From: Lactonifactor sp. BIOML-A5
Lineage (GTDB): Bacteria > Bacillota > Clostridia > Lachnospirales > Lachnospiraceae
DNA: 33,814 bases
NCBI RefSeq assembly: GCF_009677585.1
Contig: NZ_WKYV01000040.1
Location: 1-33,814, forward strand
Reading direction: 5' to 3'
A model generated the notes under the pieces. The model searched no databases. It saw only the letters and a program-made list of their open reading frames with translations, and was not told the DNA's origin. Both the position numbers and the translations under genes were made by a program. Shown here piece after piece: positions 16,551 through 24,953 of the stretch (position 1 is its first letter; every line of letters starts with the position of its first letter).

Positions 16551-19500
16551 TTATCTGAATACCTTCCATTTCTTCATCACTTCACGGATGGCCTTTTCTG
16601 ATCCCTCCTTATCCTTGCCGTAATCGCCGGCTATTTTCTTGATTTCCTGTATCTCCTGATAAGTAAGAGAAAACGTATACTCAGGTTCTTCCTTCTTCAG
16701 TCTCTCTTCCAGTTCGCTTCTGCTCCAGTGAGAATCTTCTGCCAGTGTATCCAGATATTCCAAAGAAATAAATCGAACATCTGCTTCCTCTCCAGGCTCT
16801 TGCTTTGTGTCTGCGACCGCTATATGCAGCTCAGCAACGCAGGTCTTCCCGAATCTGTCGGTAGCTGTCACTTCTCCTGTGTATTCTCCAGGCAGGAGCC
16901 CCTGTTCCAGGGATACCGTCTCACCGTCAGTATCCTTTATTTCTGTCAGCATAAGGTATCTGCGTATATCCACAACCTGCCCGTCCCTGTCAAGAACACC
17001 GGCAGCTTTTGCCATATCATCCTCTTTGTCTTTTACTGACACATAATTTAGCAGCACCTCCTCTGATACTCTGCCTTCTCCGGCTTCATCAGTTGTTAAA
17101 ATCACCCGTTTTGGAACTGTAATTACGGGAGGCTCATTGTAAACCACAGAAACCGGCATTTCACAGAATGATACATTTCCAGCTGAATCTTCGGCTTTGC
17201 ACAGCAGAAAATCTGTAATCCTCTCCCCCTTCTCCATTCCCCGGTCCTGATAAGTATCAAGAATATAGCTGTCCGGGAGTCCCTGCACAAACTCTTGATT
17301 TTCTCCCTGATATCCACTTTTGGTTCTGCCATAGGAGATTTGTGTGATCTCGATTTTATCTGTAATGTCCCCATCCTCAGTATCCATCCCCCGCAGTATC
17401 CCCTTCTTAAGCTGAGACGCCCTCACCTCTTCCCCTTCATAAAACTCATTTCCGCATACTTCCAGAGAGGGAGCATAATCCCATATTGCATAGAGAGTAA
17501 TCTCTCTGATTCCTTCTGCCTCAGTAAATGGATACATGGATAACAGCCTTTCAGGAAAAACTTCCTCCATAGGATACAATAGTTTTCCGGTCTCGCTATT
17601 GGTTCTCACAAGTGACCAGCCCACAAAAGCAGCCTGTTCTCTCTCAAACTCATTGTCCCGAATCCTGTATTTTTTGTTTACAGAGACAACCTCAGAACTC
17701 ATCACCCCGGTTCCTCCGTTTGCATCATAACGTATTCTGCAGCCAGAGGAATTCAGGTATACACTATAGGCATAGGGTGTCAGTTCCAGGCTTCCGCTTT
17801 CCAAGACAAGGAGTTTCCCGGACACAGTATCCTGCGTTTTTTGCTCAAGAGAGTATTTGTCTAATTCGCTGTCTCCCGGCATAAGGGTATAGTGGGCCAG
17901 CACCCTGCCTTGAAAGGTATCTTCTGACGCCATCTGACATACAAAGCGCTCTATGCTTCCTGTCACTGTAATAAATCGTGAGGGAGCCAGAAAAACTTCC
18001 TCTTTTACCCTGGGATTCCCATATGCCTTCAGCGTTCCGTCCAGATAAACAGACCCTCCTCTTACTGCGGAATTATTCTCCAACGTGCTTTTGGACAGCT
18101 CACAGGCGGCACCATTCAGGATACAGATTCCGCCGCCGTCCTTTGTCCCGGAATTATGTTGTAGAGCACCTCCAGAAACAGCAGTTCGGGAGGCGGAGGA
18201 TGTACTGCAGATTCCTCCTCCCTGTGACGCCTGGTTTCCTGTGACTTCTCCTCCTGTCATGGTAAAGGCACCCTGGTTAAAGATGCCTCCGCCTCTGGAG
18301 GCCGTATTATCTTTTATGCATCCGCTTTCCATGAGGAATTCTTTCTTATTTGTGATTCCACCTCCATCACTTCCACGGTTGGAGGATACGGTGCCATTCT
18401 TCATGGTATACTTTCCTTCGTTCAAAATCCCCGTGTTTTTGTTGCTGCGGACATTGCCTGAACAAAACAGCAATTCTCCAAAATTATATATTCCGCAATG
18501 ATTGCCGTATATCTCCGGTGTCCCCTCCAGCTTCGCATATCCGTTGGGATACAGCAAGAAGCCATATCTGTAATTCTCATGTATTGAGACATTCGTAACG
18601 CTGAATTCGGCATATTCGGAAGACGCAACCCCATATTGATTTCTGTAGAATTCTCCTCCTGTCAGAATGCCCCTGGCTCCTGTTCTTTTCCCCTCATAGG
18701 TTCCGGCTATGTATAATCCGGTATCGTTTTCATAAAACTTCCCTCCCGACACCTGAACGGTTCCATAGCTTCCTACCCCATCATGATAATTCCCTCTCAG
18801 ACTGCCCGACTCTACAATAATCAGACTCCGGACCTCCCCATAGATTCCATGGCCGATAGAATTCTGAATGCAGACACCGCTTCCCTTTACGCACAGTGTA
18901 CCTCCCGTTTTTACAAAAAGGTTGCTGGTAACATCGTCCGCCACCTTATCTTTTTGTCCATCAAATACCAGGCTGCCTTCCAGGGATACATTTCCGGTAA
19001 TGACCCATCGCTTTAAGCCAGTGCCATATATGGTACATCCTGAGCTATTGGGGGCGGTCGTTACCGTCATAGTCTTACCGATTCTAAGTTCCGCTTCATT
19101 TGCAATACTTGATACCGTCAGCCGGACAGTTGTACAGTGGCCTGATCCTGCTGCCTGCTGCAGAGTCTTAAAGCTTCCTATTCCTGCCGTAGTACAGTAA
19201 CCGCTTCCATTCACATAGTTATTGCTGTCCACCCATGTGTTTGTGGCAATATACCCATTGTCTTTGAAGTAATACCAGTCATACACACCATTGTAAGCCA
19301 GATACTGCCAGCAGTTTTTGTAGTACGCTGTAGTACTGTAGGCATACCACCATCCGGTACTGTCACTGTTCCATCCTATCTTGTAGGATGCACGTGCCGA
19401 TGCCAGGAGCTTTTTCGCCTTCTGGAATTCTGTTTTCAACTCTTCCTTGGGCGCTTCTTCTTTGTCTGCTTCTTCTTTGTCTGCTTCTTCCCTGGGAGCT

Positions 19501-20255
19501 ATATCCCCGGGCGGCTGCTCTTCTTGCTTCCAGGGCAGTTTTGTCTCCCCCTTCATAAAAGAAGTAAATCCTGCCAGGATCCGTCTTTTTTTTGCCTCGT
19601 CCGGAAGCCGAATCAAAACCTTTGTCAAAGGAATCAGAACCTCACGCTCCAGGGCAGACATTCCTTCCTCCTCCGGCTCTTCAGCAAAATATGTCCTCCA
19701 GCACATGTAGGTATCTGTCAGGGATTTCAGCTGGGAATACATCTCTTCCCCCGACTGATAAGCCTCTGTCATTTCTGCCAGGGCTGCCTCAGCCTCAGCA
19801 AATTCTGTTTCCGCCTCCTCAGTCTGGATGCTTTCATGATACATCTGTGCCACATACAGGCAGGTATAAAGCTTTTCCTGCAGTTCTTCTCCTGCTCCCT
19901 GCCGGGTGCTATTTTCCTCTAAGCCTTCCTCTGAAAGTCTGAGAATATTTTCTCTTTCGGCACAGATTGCAAAGTAAAACGTATAAGCCCTTAAAAAGAA
20001 GTATCTCTCAGCTCCGGACCGTGACAAAAAGGCGGTTCTTTTGTCTCCTTCCGGCAGCAAATGAAAGGATCTTATATTTTTCTCCAGATAATCGGCTGTC
20101 TGAATAAATGTTTTCTCTTTCACTATGCTTTCCTCTGCCTCGTCTTCTTTATTGCTCTCACTCTCAGCCTCCATCCTTTCTGTGGTTTCCTGCCTTTGTG
20201 CGCTGACCGGAGATGCCGCTGTCAAGAAAACGCCTGCCAGAACAAGACTAAGCAT
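16551..20255 (-). CDS. Large secreted beta-helix surface protein (1234 aa)
   Basis: An exported protein of unknown function ending the Tad-like locus. Order of parts: a signal peptide to about residue 19 (VSA|Q); an acidic helical region (40-290) with KEEAD repeats; one choline-binding-like cell-wall repeat (293-342, GWW, WYYFKDNGYI); a right-handed beta-helix rich in GGG-I and N-rich turns (390-830); an InlB-B/Flg_new-like module (842-925, YDANGGTG, FVGWS, ITLYAIWD); then one or two DUF5011/Ig-like domains (930-1160, TEDGDITDK, DSAGNVS); and a charged helical tail. There is no LPXTG, so wall contact would be non-covalent. ATG 20255 has AAAGG 8 nt upstream but gives a signal peptide without basic residues. 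The frame stays open to a CTG at 20315 behind AAAGGAGG, which would add a basic n-region. Adhesin or polysaccharide-binding roles are plausible only. Confidence 0.8.
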   Translation of the reverse strand: MLSLVLAGVFLTAASPVSAQRQETTERMEAESESNKEDEAEESIVKEKTFIQTADYLEKNIRSFHLLPEGDKRTAFLSRSGAERYFFLRAYTFYFAICAERENILRLSEEGLEENSTRQGAGEELQEKLYTCLYVAQMYHESIQTEEAETEFAEAEAALAEMTEAYQSGEEMYSQLKSLTDTYMCWRTYFAEEPEEEGMSALEREVLIPLTKVLIRLPDEAKKRRILAGFTSFMKGETKLPWKQEEQPPGDIAPREEADKEEADKEEAPKEELKTEFQKAKKLLASARASYKIGWNSDSTGWWYAYSTTAYYKNCWQYLAYNGVYDWYYFKDNGYIATNTWVDSNNYVNGSGYCTTAGIGSFKTLQQAAGSGHCTTVRLTVSSIANEAELRIGKTMTVTTAPNSSGCTIYGTGLKRWVITGNVSLEGSLVFDGQKDKVADDVTSNLFVKTGGTLCVKGSGVCIQNSIGHGIYGEVRSLIIVESGSLRGNYHDGVGSYGTVQVSGGKFYENDTGLYIAGTYEGKRTGARGILTGGEFYRNQYGVASSEYAEFSVTNVSIHENYRYGFLLYPNGYAKLEGTPEIYGNHCGIYNFGELLFCSGNVRSNKNTGILNEGKYTMKNGTVSSNRGSDGGGITNKKEFLMESGCIKDNTASRGGGIFNQGAFTMTGGEVTGNQASQGGGICSTSSASRTAVSGGALQHNSGTKDGGGICILNGAACELSKSTLENNSAVRGGSVYLDGTLKAYGNPRVKEEVFLAPSRFITVTGSIERFVCQMASEDTFQGRVLAHYTLMPGDSELDKYSLEQKTQDTVSGKLLVLESGSLELTPYAYSVYLNSSGCRIRYDANGGTGVMSSEVVSVNKKYRIRDNEFEREQAAFVGWSLVRTNSETGKLLYPMEEVFPERLLSMYPFTEAEGIREITLYAIWDYAPSLEVCGNEFYEGEEVRASQLKKGILRGMDTEDGDITDKIEITQISYGRTKSGYQGENQEFVQGLPDSYILDTYQDRGMEKGERITDFLLCKAEDSAGNVSFCEMPVSVVYNEPPVITVPKRVILTTDEAGEGRVSEEVLLNYVSVKDKEDDMAKAAGVLDRDGQVVDIRRYLMLTEIKDTDGETVSLEQGLLPGEYTGEVTATDRFGKTCVAELHIAVADTKQEPGEEADVRFISLEYLDTLAEDSHWSRSELEERLKKEEPEYTFSLTYQEIQEIKKIAGDYGKDKEGSEKAIREVMKKWKVFR
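19453..19491. repeat. 15-nt tandem repeat inside the surface-protein gene
   Basis: GCTTCTTCTTTGTCT is repeated twice and then partly (19453-19467, 19468-19482, 19483-19491). It encodes the KEEAD repeats. Copy changes would stay in frame. Confidence 0.8.
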
Positions 20256-20278
20256 CCTGATACCCTTTCCTTCCTTTC

Positions 20279-20656
20279 TCAGCCTCTTTTTTCTAAGATA
20301 ACCGCTCTTCTGCAGGTAATCACCCCCTCCTTTCCTGTAAAATGCCTGTATTTTTCTTTCAGTAAAAGTTCAAGCATTCCTTTCTCATAATCTACATTCA
20401 TAACGGACACCTCTATATCTCCAAAGCTTTCTATCTGGCAGCAGAGATTAAGCAGGAAATCAGCCACCAGCTCTGTCTCATTCCTAATCTCATAGGTTTG
20501 ATCCGCATATAATATTTCCATGGACTATTCGATAGCAATGGCCGCACTTTCTTCCATCTCACTTTTTCGAATACTCCTTCCATGGACTGTAAGCACTGCA
20601 GCGCCGGTTAAAACAAGAAGGAACAGTGATAAAAATGATATAACAGCTGTTTTCAT
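20279..20656 (-). pseudogene. TadE-like pseudopilin gene split by an in-frame TAG
   Basis: From ATG 20656 (AAGGAG upstream) 43 codons encode MKTAVISFLSLFLLVLTGAAVL, one membrane helix, and a helical stretch ending AIAIE. Then comes TAG (20527-20525). The same frame continues with TCC ATG and 80 more residues (MEILYADQTYEI...RRAVILEKRG) to TGA at 20279. The joined 125-residue product has the pseudopilin layout: short N-terminus, one helix, small soluble domain. The second half alone has an ATG at 20521 but no ribosome site. TAG is one change from CAG (Gln). The call is therefore one gene with a nonsense codon; two coupled small genes or amber readthrough are alternatives. The neighbour upstream has the same architecture. 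Confidence 0.6.
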
Positions 20657-20665
20657 ACTTTCTCC

Positions 20666-21001
20666 TTATCTGGCATATCCTCTGATCTCATGTACCTCTG
20701 ATTTGCTGTGGAGAATCCCCACTGAATACGTATATTTTACAACCACCTCGCACATCCTGCGGTTAGGAATAATTTCCCTTACCTCAACCGGTTCCAGCTC
20801 ATAACCCAGTCTGTCGGCTTCTCTGTACAGGCTGCTTATTACCTCCGGATTATAATTACTGTTCTCGATCTGGCTGACTGCGGAAGCATGAAAATTTCTG
20901 GCATTCTCAGCTGCAATGCTGCCGGTGACCAGCGAAGTGCCCATAAGGGATAAGAGAAGCAAAAGTATGATTCCTATAAAATATCCTGGAAGTCCTTTCA
21001 T
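20666..21001 (-). CDS. TadE-like pseudopilin (111 aa)
   Basis: A small protein with a short N-terminus (MKGLPGY), one membrane helix (FIGIILLLLLSLMGTSLVTGSI, about 8-29) and an external domain of about 80 residues. This layout matches minor pseudopilins or TadE/TadF-like proteins of Tad systems, though no strong sequence signature is visible. GGAGGG lies just upstream of ATG 21001. It is 9 nt upstream of the split pseudopilin gene and may share its role in assembling a pilus or secretion pseudopilus. Identification rests on layout and neighbours. Confidence 0.55.
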   Translation of the reverse strand: MKGLPGYFIGIILLLLLSLMGTSLVTGSIAAENARNFHASAVSQIENSNYNPEVISSLYREADRLGYELEPVEVREIIPNRRMCEVVVKYTYSVGILHSKSEVHEIRGYAR

Positions 21002-21016
21002 ATCTCCCTCCTGTGT

Positions 21017-21121
21017 TTAATAGGATAAGCTCTCCGCTATCCACAAAAATACAGCTACAAGGCATCCGCCTAAAATTGCGATAGCTGCCGACTGACAATA
21101 TTCTTCGATAATTTCTCTCGT
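21017..21121 (-). CDS. Mini membrane protein (34 aa) with ACG at the expected start
   Basis: The frame reads (M)REIIEEYCQSAAIAILGGC followed by LVAVFLWIAESLSY. It parallels the 49-residue protein at 22240-22389, which starts MKEILEEYGG and then a membrane helix. At the homologous start codon this frame has ACG (21121-21119) preceded by GGTGGA, and no ATG, GTG or TTG occurs in frame upstream before the previous stop region. One T-to-C change would explain it. The EEY motif before a helix recalls Flp pilins (G-x4-EY), but no cleavage glycine is present. It may be a broken or very weakly translated gene. Confidence 0.45.
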   Translation of the reverse strand, partial: TREIIEEYCQSAAIAILGGCLVAVFLWIAESLSY

Positions 21122-21138
21122 AGTTCCACCAACTTTCC

Positions 21139-22233
21139 TTATATTTTTCTCACAAAGATACGGCAGCTGCTGTTATCATTTACTGCTTCTTTGTACATGG
21201 CTTCAGCTGCTGCTGCCTTATCCTCCCGATCCGCCACAAGCTGCAGGCAGAAATCCCCCACATTGGTTGCAGCCTGCAGGAAACATCCCTCGTACTGCGC
21301 AGGACACCCCAATAGCTCAACACTGCCCTTTAGCTTCCCGCAGTTTTTAAACGTGTTTCTGCAGTTCCTGACACCGGAAGGGATGGGACCTGTCAGTTCC
21401 AGATTCCCGCAGTCTTCATACATGCCCTCAATGTCTTTGGCCCCGCCAGGGATCCCGGCCGCCCTGAGCTGCCCGCATCCTTTAAACGTATACCGGAAGC
21501 TTTCAGCAGTCTCAGGCATCCAGGGGATTTCTTTCAGACTTCTGCACTGGTAAAACCACCCGTCCATACGCTTTATCTCGATTCCCTTCTCAATCCTGCA
21601 GGCCTCAATGGTTTCTCTCATCTCTTTCCAGGGAACCGTATCCTGATTCAAAGACTTCACTCTCCCCTTTCCCTCCAAAGACAGAAAAAGAGTCTCATCC
21701 TCTTTTTTATAGAGCCGTGCCCTCACATCTTCCCCCTCCTCTCCCATCTCCCATTCTTCTATAAGAGCCGTGATCTGAGGGTCCGCTTTGCGGCTTTGTA
21801 CCTGTATGTATCCGGATTTCCAGGTCTCCATGTAGTCTTCTCCTATAAGGACAAAACGAATTCTGATTACTCCTGGTTTATCCCCCGAAATCTCATAACT
21901 GCCATTGACTTCTGTACCGTCTTCCAGGTAATACCTCACCTGTTCCTGCAAATCAGGGCTTGTACCATGACTTGCCTCTGTAACCATATCCTGCAGTAAT
22001 ATAGAATCCCCAATTTCCAGCACCTTATTTTCCACCGCAAGCTTCGGACTTCCTTTTTTACTGAGCTTCTGCAGGATCTCTCGTGTCTCGCTGGTGTCCG
22101 TCACACCTGAAGTCACCGAAAAACCTCCCAACAGCTTGAGAATTCCTTCCGGATACAGCAGAATAACAGCAAAAAGTCCTGCAATCACTGCGGCCGCAGC
22201 CATTCTTCCGTGTTCCCCAAACAACTGTCTCAT
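21139..22233 (-). CDS. Membrane-anchored BspA-like (DUF285-type) protein
   Basis: A 364-residue protein with an N-terminal membrane segment (about 11-27, MAAAAVIAGLFAVILLY). An external beta-rich Ig-like region follows (60-150). After it come leucine-rich BspA/DUF285-style repeats (about 205-315) with the pattern F-x2-C-x2-L: MDGWFYQCRSLKEIP, YTFKGCGQL, MYEDCGNLELTGPIP, NTFKNCGKL. Such repeats occur in surface proteins that contact other cells or matrix. ATG 22233 lies 6 nt after the preceding mini-gene, with GGGAGG inside that gene's end, so they are coupled. It could be a tip or minor component of the Tad-like apparatus; that is inference. Confidence 0.65.
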   Translation of the reverse strand: MRQLFGEHGRMAAAAVIAGLFAVILLYPEGILKLLGGFSVTSGVTDTSETREILQKLSKKGSPKLAVENKVLEIGDSILLQDMVTEASHGTSPDLQEQVRYYLEDGTEVNGSYEISGDKPGVIRIRFVLIGEDYMETWKSGYIQVQSRKADPQITALIEEWEMGEEGEDVRARLYKKEDETLFLSLEGKGRVKSLNQDTVPWKEMRETIEACRIEKGIEIKRMDGWFYQCRSLKEIPWMPETAESFRYTFKGCGQLRAAGIPGGAKDIEGMYEDCGNLELTGPIPSGVRNCRNTFKNCGKLKGSVELLGCPAQYEGCFLQAATNVGDFCLQLVADREDKAAAAEAMYKEAVNDNSSCRIFVRKI

Positions 22234-22239
22234 ATCATT

Positions 22240-22389
22240 TCAGCCTCCCAGTGTAAGTCTTCCGAACACAGCAGTCAGAACTCCTAATGGGCCCTCCGGT
22301 TCCATGCACCATCTGCCGGCTGTCAAAAGTACGATTGCGACAAGACATCCGGCTATTGTTCCTCCATATTCTTCCAATATTTCTTTCAT
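22240..22389 (-). CDS. Mini membrane protein (49 aa), Flp-like layout
   Basis: It encodes MKEILEEYGGTIAGCLVAIV then LLTAGRWCMEPEGPLGVLTAVFGRLTLGG. AGGAGG lies 5 nt upstream of ATG 22389, so it is clearly translated. One helix begins right after an EEY motif, recalling the (G)x4-EY of Flp-type pilins, but there is no visible prepilin cleavage glycine and no prepilin peptidase gene nearby. It sits 9 nt after the TadBC-like gene. It is a probable paralogue of the mini-gene at 21017. It could be a structural subunit or a small membrane adaptor. Confidence 0.6.
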   Translation of the reverse strand: MKEILEEYGGTIAGCLVAIVLLTAGRWCMEPEGPLGVLTAVFGRLTLGG

Positions 22390-22398
22390 ATGCACCTC

Positions 22399-23805
22399 CT
22401 AAATCATTCCCTTAGTAATATTCATCAGGCCCACCAAAAGGAGCCCCATGTCTGTTATCATTTTTATTGAGCCTGTAACCATAGGGATAAGTACCAGCAT
22501 CCCCACGCCTGCAAGAGAATCTTCATTGGAAAGACGCTCCGCCTTGTCCATCAGATGATGGTTCCTCTCTACCAGAACCGATATCTGCTTTTCCATATCT
22601 TCCCTGTCTCCCGCTGCCCACATAGAGTAAATCAATCTCAAAGCCGACTGCACGTCAGGCAAATCAAGCCATGGCATAAAATCCAGGAAGGGTTCGATAC
22701 TGTTTGGATTTTTTTCAATAGAAACGAGCATCCTGGACAGTTCTTCTCTCAATACAAAGGGAGCTTTCCCAAGGGATTTTTCCAGCGCATTATGAACATT
22801 TTCTGTCTGCATCAGGAGCGAGAGATCCATCAGCCAGATCGGAAACGACTTATCCACCTCTTTTATGATTCGTTTTTTTGCCAAACGATGCCTGATTCCC
22901 GGCCAACACCACAGCAGTACGGATATGGTTCCAAGCAGCAGCAGCCCAGTCCGTGATTTCAGCCACACAGCAAGAGCCGCGAGGAGTGTCAAAAGCAGAA
23001 GTTTAACGGGCACATAACGTGATGCTCCCTTTCTGTCATTGGTTTTCAGATACTCATACTCTTTGCGAATCTCCGCCTCCTGTGCAGCATCCTCCTTCAG
23101 CCAGGCTGCCTGAAGCTTTTTTTGCCCCCAGAACCATATAGTAATTCCCGATATCATGTAGGCAGCTGTCATGCTCTGGGAAAGAGGGTGATCCAATGCC
23201 ATAAACTCCTTTGGGAGCATGATCATAGATATTTTGCAGATTCCGGCAGAAAGAAGGAGAGAGATGAAAATGTTCCGTCTTATATTTCTGCGCTGCTGGG
23301 CCAGCTCATATACACGCTCCACCCACAGCTGCCGATCCAGTAAAAGTATATGGAGGGCATTGGAAAAATCTCCCCCTATCTCCTCTGCCTTCACGAGAAA
23401 TTCATGGGTTTGTATCAGCCTCCTGCAGGAATATGAATCCTCTATATCCTGAAAGGCTGCATGATAAAGATTTCCTTCCTCTGTCTCATTTTGTATTTTG
23501 TGTACCGCAGACTGGATGACTTTATGCATTTTCCCTTCCGGAAACACCAAAGCAGCATCTTCCAGTGAGGTTAGTATTTTCGGAATCCTTTTAAATGAAT
23601 ACAGCATCTGCTCCAGATAATTTGCAGTATCCTCAAAGTCTTTCTCTTCACAGGCATTTTTACAGGAGTTCAATATAATAAAGGGTGACAGCAGCAAAGC
23701 GTAGAGGGTGACAGCAGCAATATAACCAATCTTCAGCCCATACCAAACACCCAGCAGGACAATACCGGCGAAAGACAGCAAATATTTTTTCCAATTATTT
23801 TGCAA
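22399..23805 (-). CDS. TadB/TadC-like inner-membrane platform protein, probably a fusion
   Basis: A polytopic membrane protein of the T2SS-F/Tad platform class. It has two halves, each with a cytoplasmic helical T2SF-like stretch followed by membrane helices. The first stretch is about 55-175 (NYLEQMLYSFKR..LTSLEDAALVFP, then EEIGGDFSNALHILLLDRQ). The second is about 315-435 (FPIWLMDLSLLMQTENVHNALEKSLGKAP, then NHHLMDKAERLSNEDSLAGVGML). Canonical systems encode TadB and TadC separately at about 300 residues each, so this looks like a fusion. The first standard start is TTG 23805 with no ribosome site. The frame is open 30 codons further, back to 23895, and that stretch reads like real protein (KNLRFWHFLNPSHLAAEVSRYGY). 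ATT 23895 has GAGAGG 8 nt upstream and would follow the cpaF end directly. Confidence 0.65.
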   Translation of the reverse strand: MQNNWKKYLLSFAGIVLLGVWYGLKIGYIAAVTLYALLLSPFIILNSCKNACEEKDFEDTANYLEQMLYSFKRIPKILTSLEDAALVFPEGKMHKVIQSAVHKIQNETEEGNLYHAAFQDIEDSYSCRRLIQTHEFLVKAEEIGGDFSNALHILLLDRQLWVERVYELAQQRRNIRRNIFISLLLSAGICKISMIMLPKEFMALDHPLSQSMTAAYMISGITIWFWGQKKLQAAWLKEDAAQEAEIRKEYEYLKTNDRKGASRYVPVKLLLLTLLAALAVWLKSRTGLLLLGTISVLLWCWPGIRHRLAKKRIIKEVDKSFPIWLMDLSLLMQTENVHNALEKSLGKAPFVLREELSRMLVSIEKNPNSIEPFLDFMPWLDLPDVQSALRLIYSMWAAGDREDMEKQISVLVERNHHLMDKAERLSNEDSLAGVGMLVLIPMVTGSIKMITDMGLLLVGLMNITKGMI

Positions 23806-23888
23806 AGAAAATGTATACCCATATCTGGAGACCTCTGCAGCCAGATGGCTGGGGTTTAAAAAATGCCAAAATCTTAGATTCTTTTTAT

Positions 23889-24935
23889 TTATAATTCATT
23901 CATCCTCTCTTTTGAAAGAAAAGGGTCATCAATGCCCGCAAAGGAAAACTTCCTTTTAATGTCCGGCGGAAGCGACCTGTTTATAATACTTCCCCCCTCT
24001 GCCATCATAACTATCTTATTTTTTCCATTCTCCCTGCTGTAAAAACAGATCTGATCCATATACCTGCGGATTCCCTCTCCCAAATCAGCTCCCTTTCTTA
24101 TGAGAATACCTGCGTCTACAAAGGAAAAAACATCATTTTCAATCCTTTGAGGAGATACGGTATCCTTCATCATATTTTGAATCCGGTCCGGTACCTTATT
24201 TACATCATCTGTGTGCAGGGTTGTGAGGCAATGGGTCCCTGTGCTCATAGCCTCCAGCAGATATTTCACTTCTGTGCTTCTGGCTTCAGACAGCATAATC
24301 CACTTGGGATTCTGCCGCAGGCAGCTTTTGATGGCTTTTGTATAGTCAAAAAACTCTTCGTTTACTTTTAATTCCACGCAGTCCTTCTGTGGATTAATGG
24401 AACGATAATGGATTTCCAGATTGTCTTCTATGGTAATGACTCTCTCATTTTCAGGAATATACTTTGTCAAAAACTTTAATAATTCCGTTTTCCCGGAACC
24501 AGGAAGTCCTGTCATGATTAGATTCATATGCGCCCGAATACAATTTTCCAGAAATACAAGCATCTCTGGTACACAATAGCCATCCTTCAGCATGCTGTCT
24601 TCGGTCAGACGTCTGGCCGGAGATGTCTTTCGGATAGAGATAGAAGTTCCTGTGCAGGCCACACTCTCGTGGATAATACTGACACGCAGAGTTTCTGTCT
24701 CCGCCTCCAGCAAATTATTAAATTTGTTAAAGCTTTTGCTGACTACGTTGCTGATTCTTGTGGCAAACTGACTGACAAAATCTTCGGAAAGTTTTATGTC
24801 TGCCCGGTATCTTCCTCTGTACAGATGATCGATCCAGACATCTATCCCATTGAAATTGATGTCTGTCACCAGGTCATCTCTCACATAGGGCAAAAGTTCT
24901 CCGAAATTCTCCGGCTGAAACGTCCATACATTCAA
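23889..24935 (-). CDS. cpaF: CpaF/TadA-type secretion ATPase
   Basis: A hexameric motor ATPase of the type II/IV secretion superfamily, driving assembly of a Tad-like pilus or pseudopilus. The 348-residue protein has Walker A GLPGSGKT (143-150), a Walker B region KWIMLSEAR (211-219, catalytic Glu 217) and the His box TLHTDD (239-244). It is shorter than typical CpaF (about 400 residues or more), with a reduced N-terminal domain. ATG 24935 has GGAGGT 10 nt upstream. It is the first clear gene of the locus and overlaps or abuts the TadBC frame downstream. No TadZ/CpaE or CpaB precedes it; only a 48-codon fragment is present. Confidence 0.85.
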   Translation of the reverse strand: MNVWTFQPENFGELLPYVRDDLVTDINFNGIDVWIDHLYRGRYRADIKLSEDFVSQFATRISNVVSKSFNKFNNLLEAETETLRVSIIHESVACTGTSISIRKTSPARRLTEDSMLKDGYCVPEMLVFLENCIRAHMNLIMTGLPGSGKTELLKFLTKYIPENERVITIEDNLEIHYRSINPQKDCVELKVNEEFFDYTKAIKSCLRQNPKWIMLSEARSTEVKYLLEAMSTGTHCLTTLHTDDVNKVPDRIQNMMKDTVSPQRIENDVFSFVDAGILIRKGADLGEGIRRYMDQICFYSRENGKNKIVMMAEGGSIINRSLPPDIKRKFSFAGIDDPFLSKERMNEL

Positions 24936-24953
24936 GATCTCACCTCCGACCTT

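Noticed and set aside
19453..19491. Tandem repeat considered as a phase-variation tract or CRISPR-like array
   Set aside because: The 15-nt unit keeps the reading frame and simply encodes KEEAD repeats; there are no spacers.
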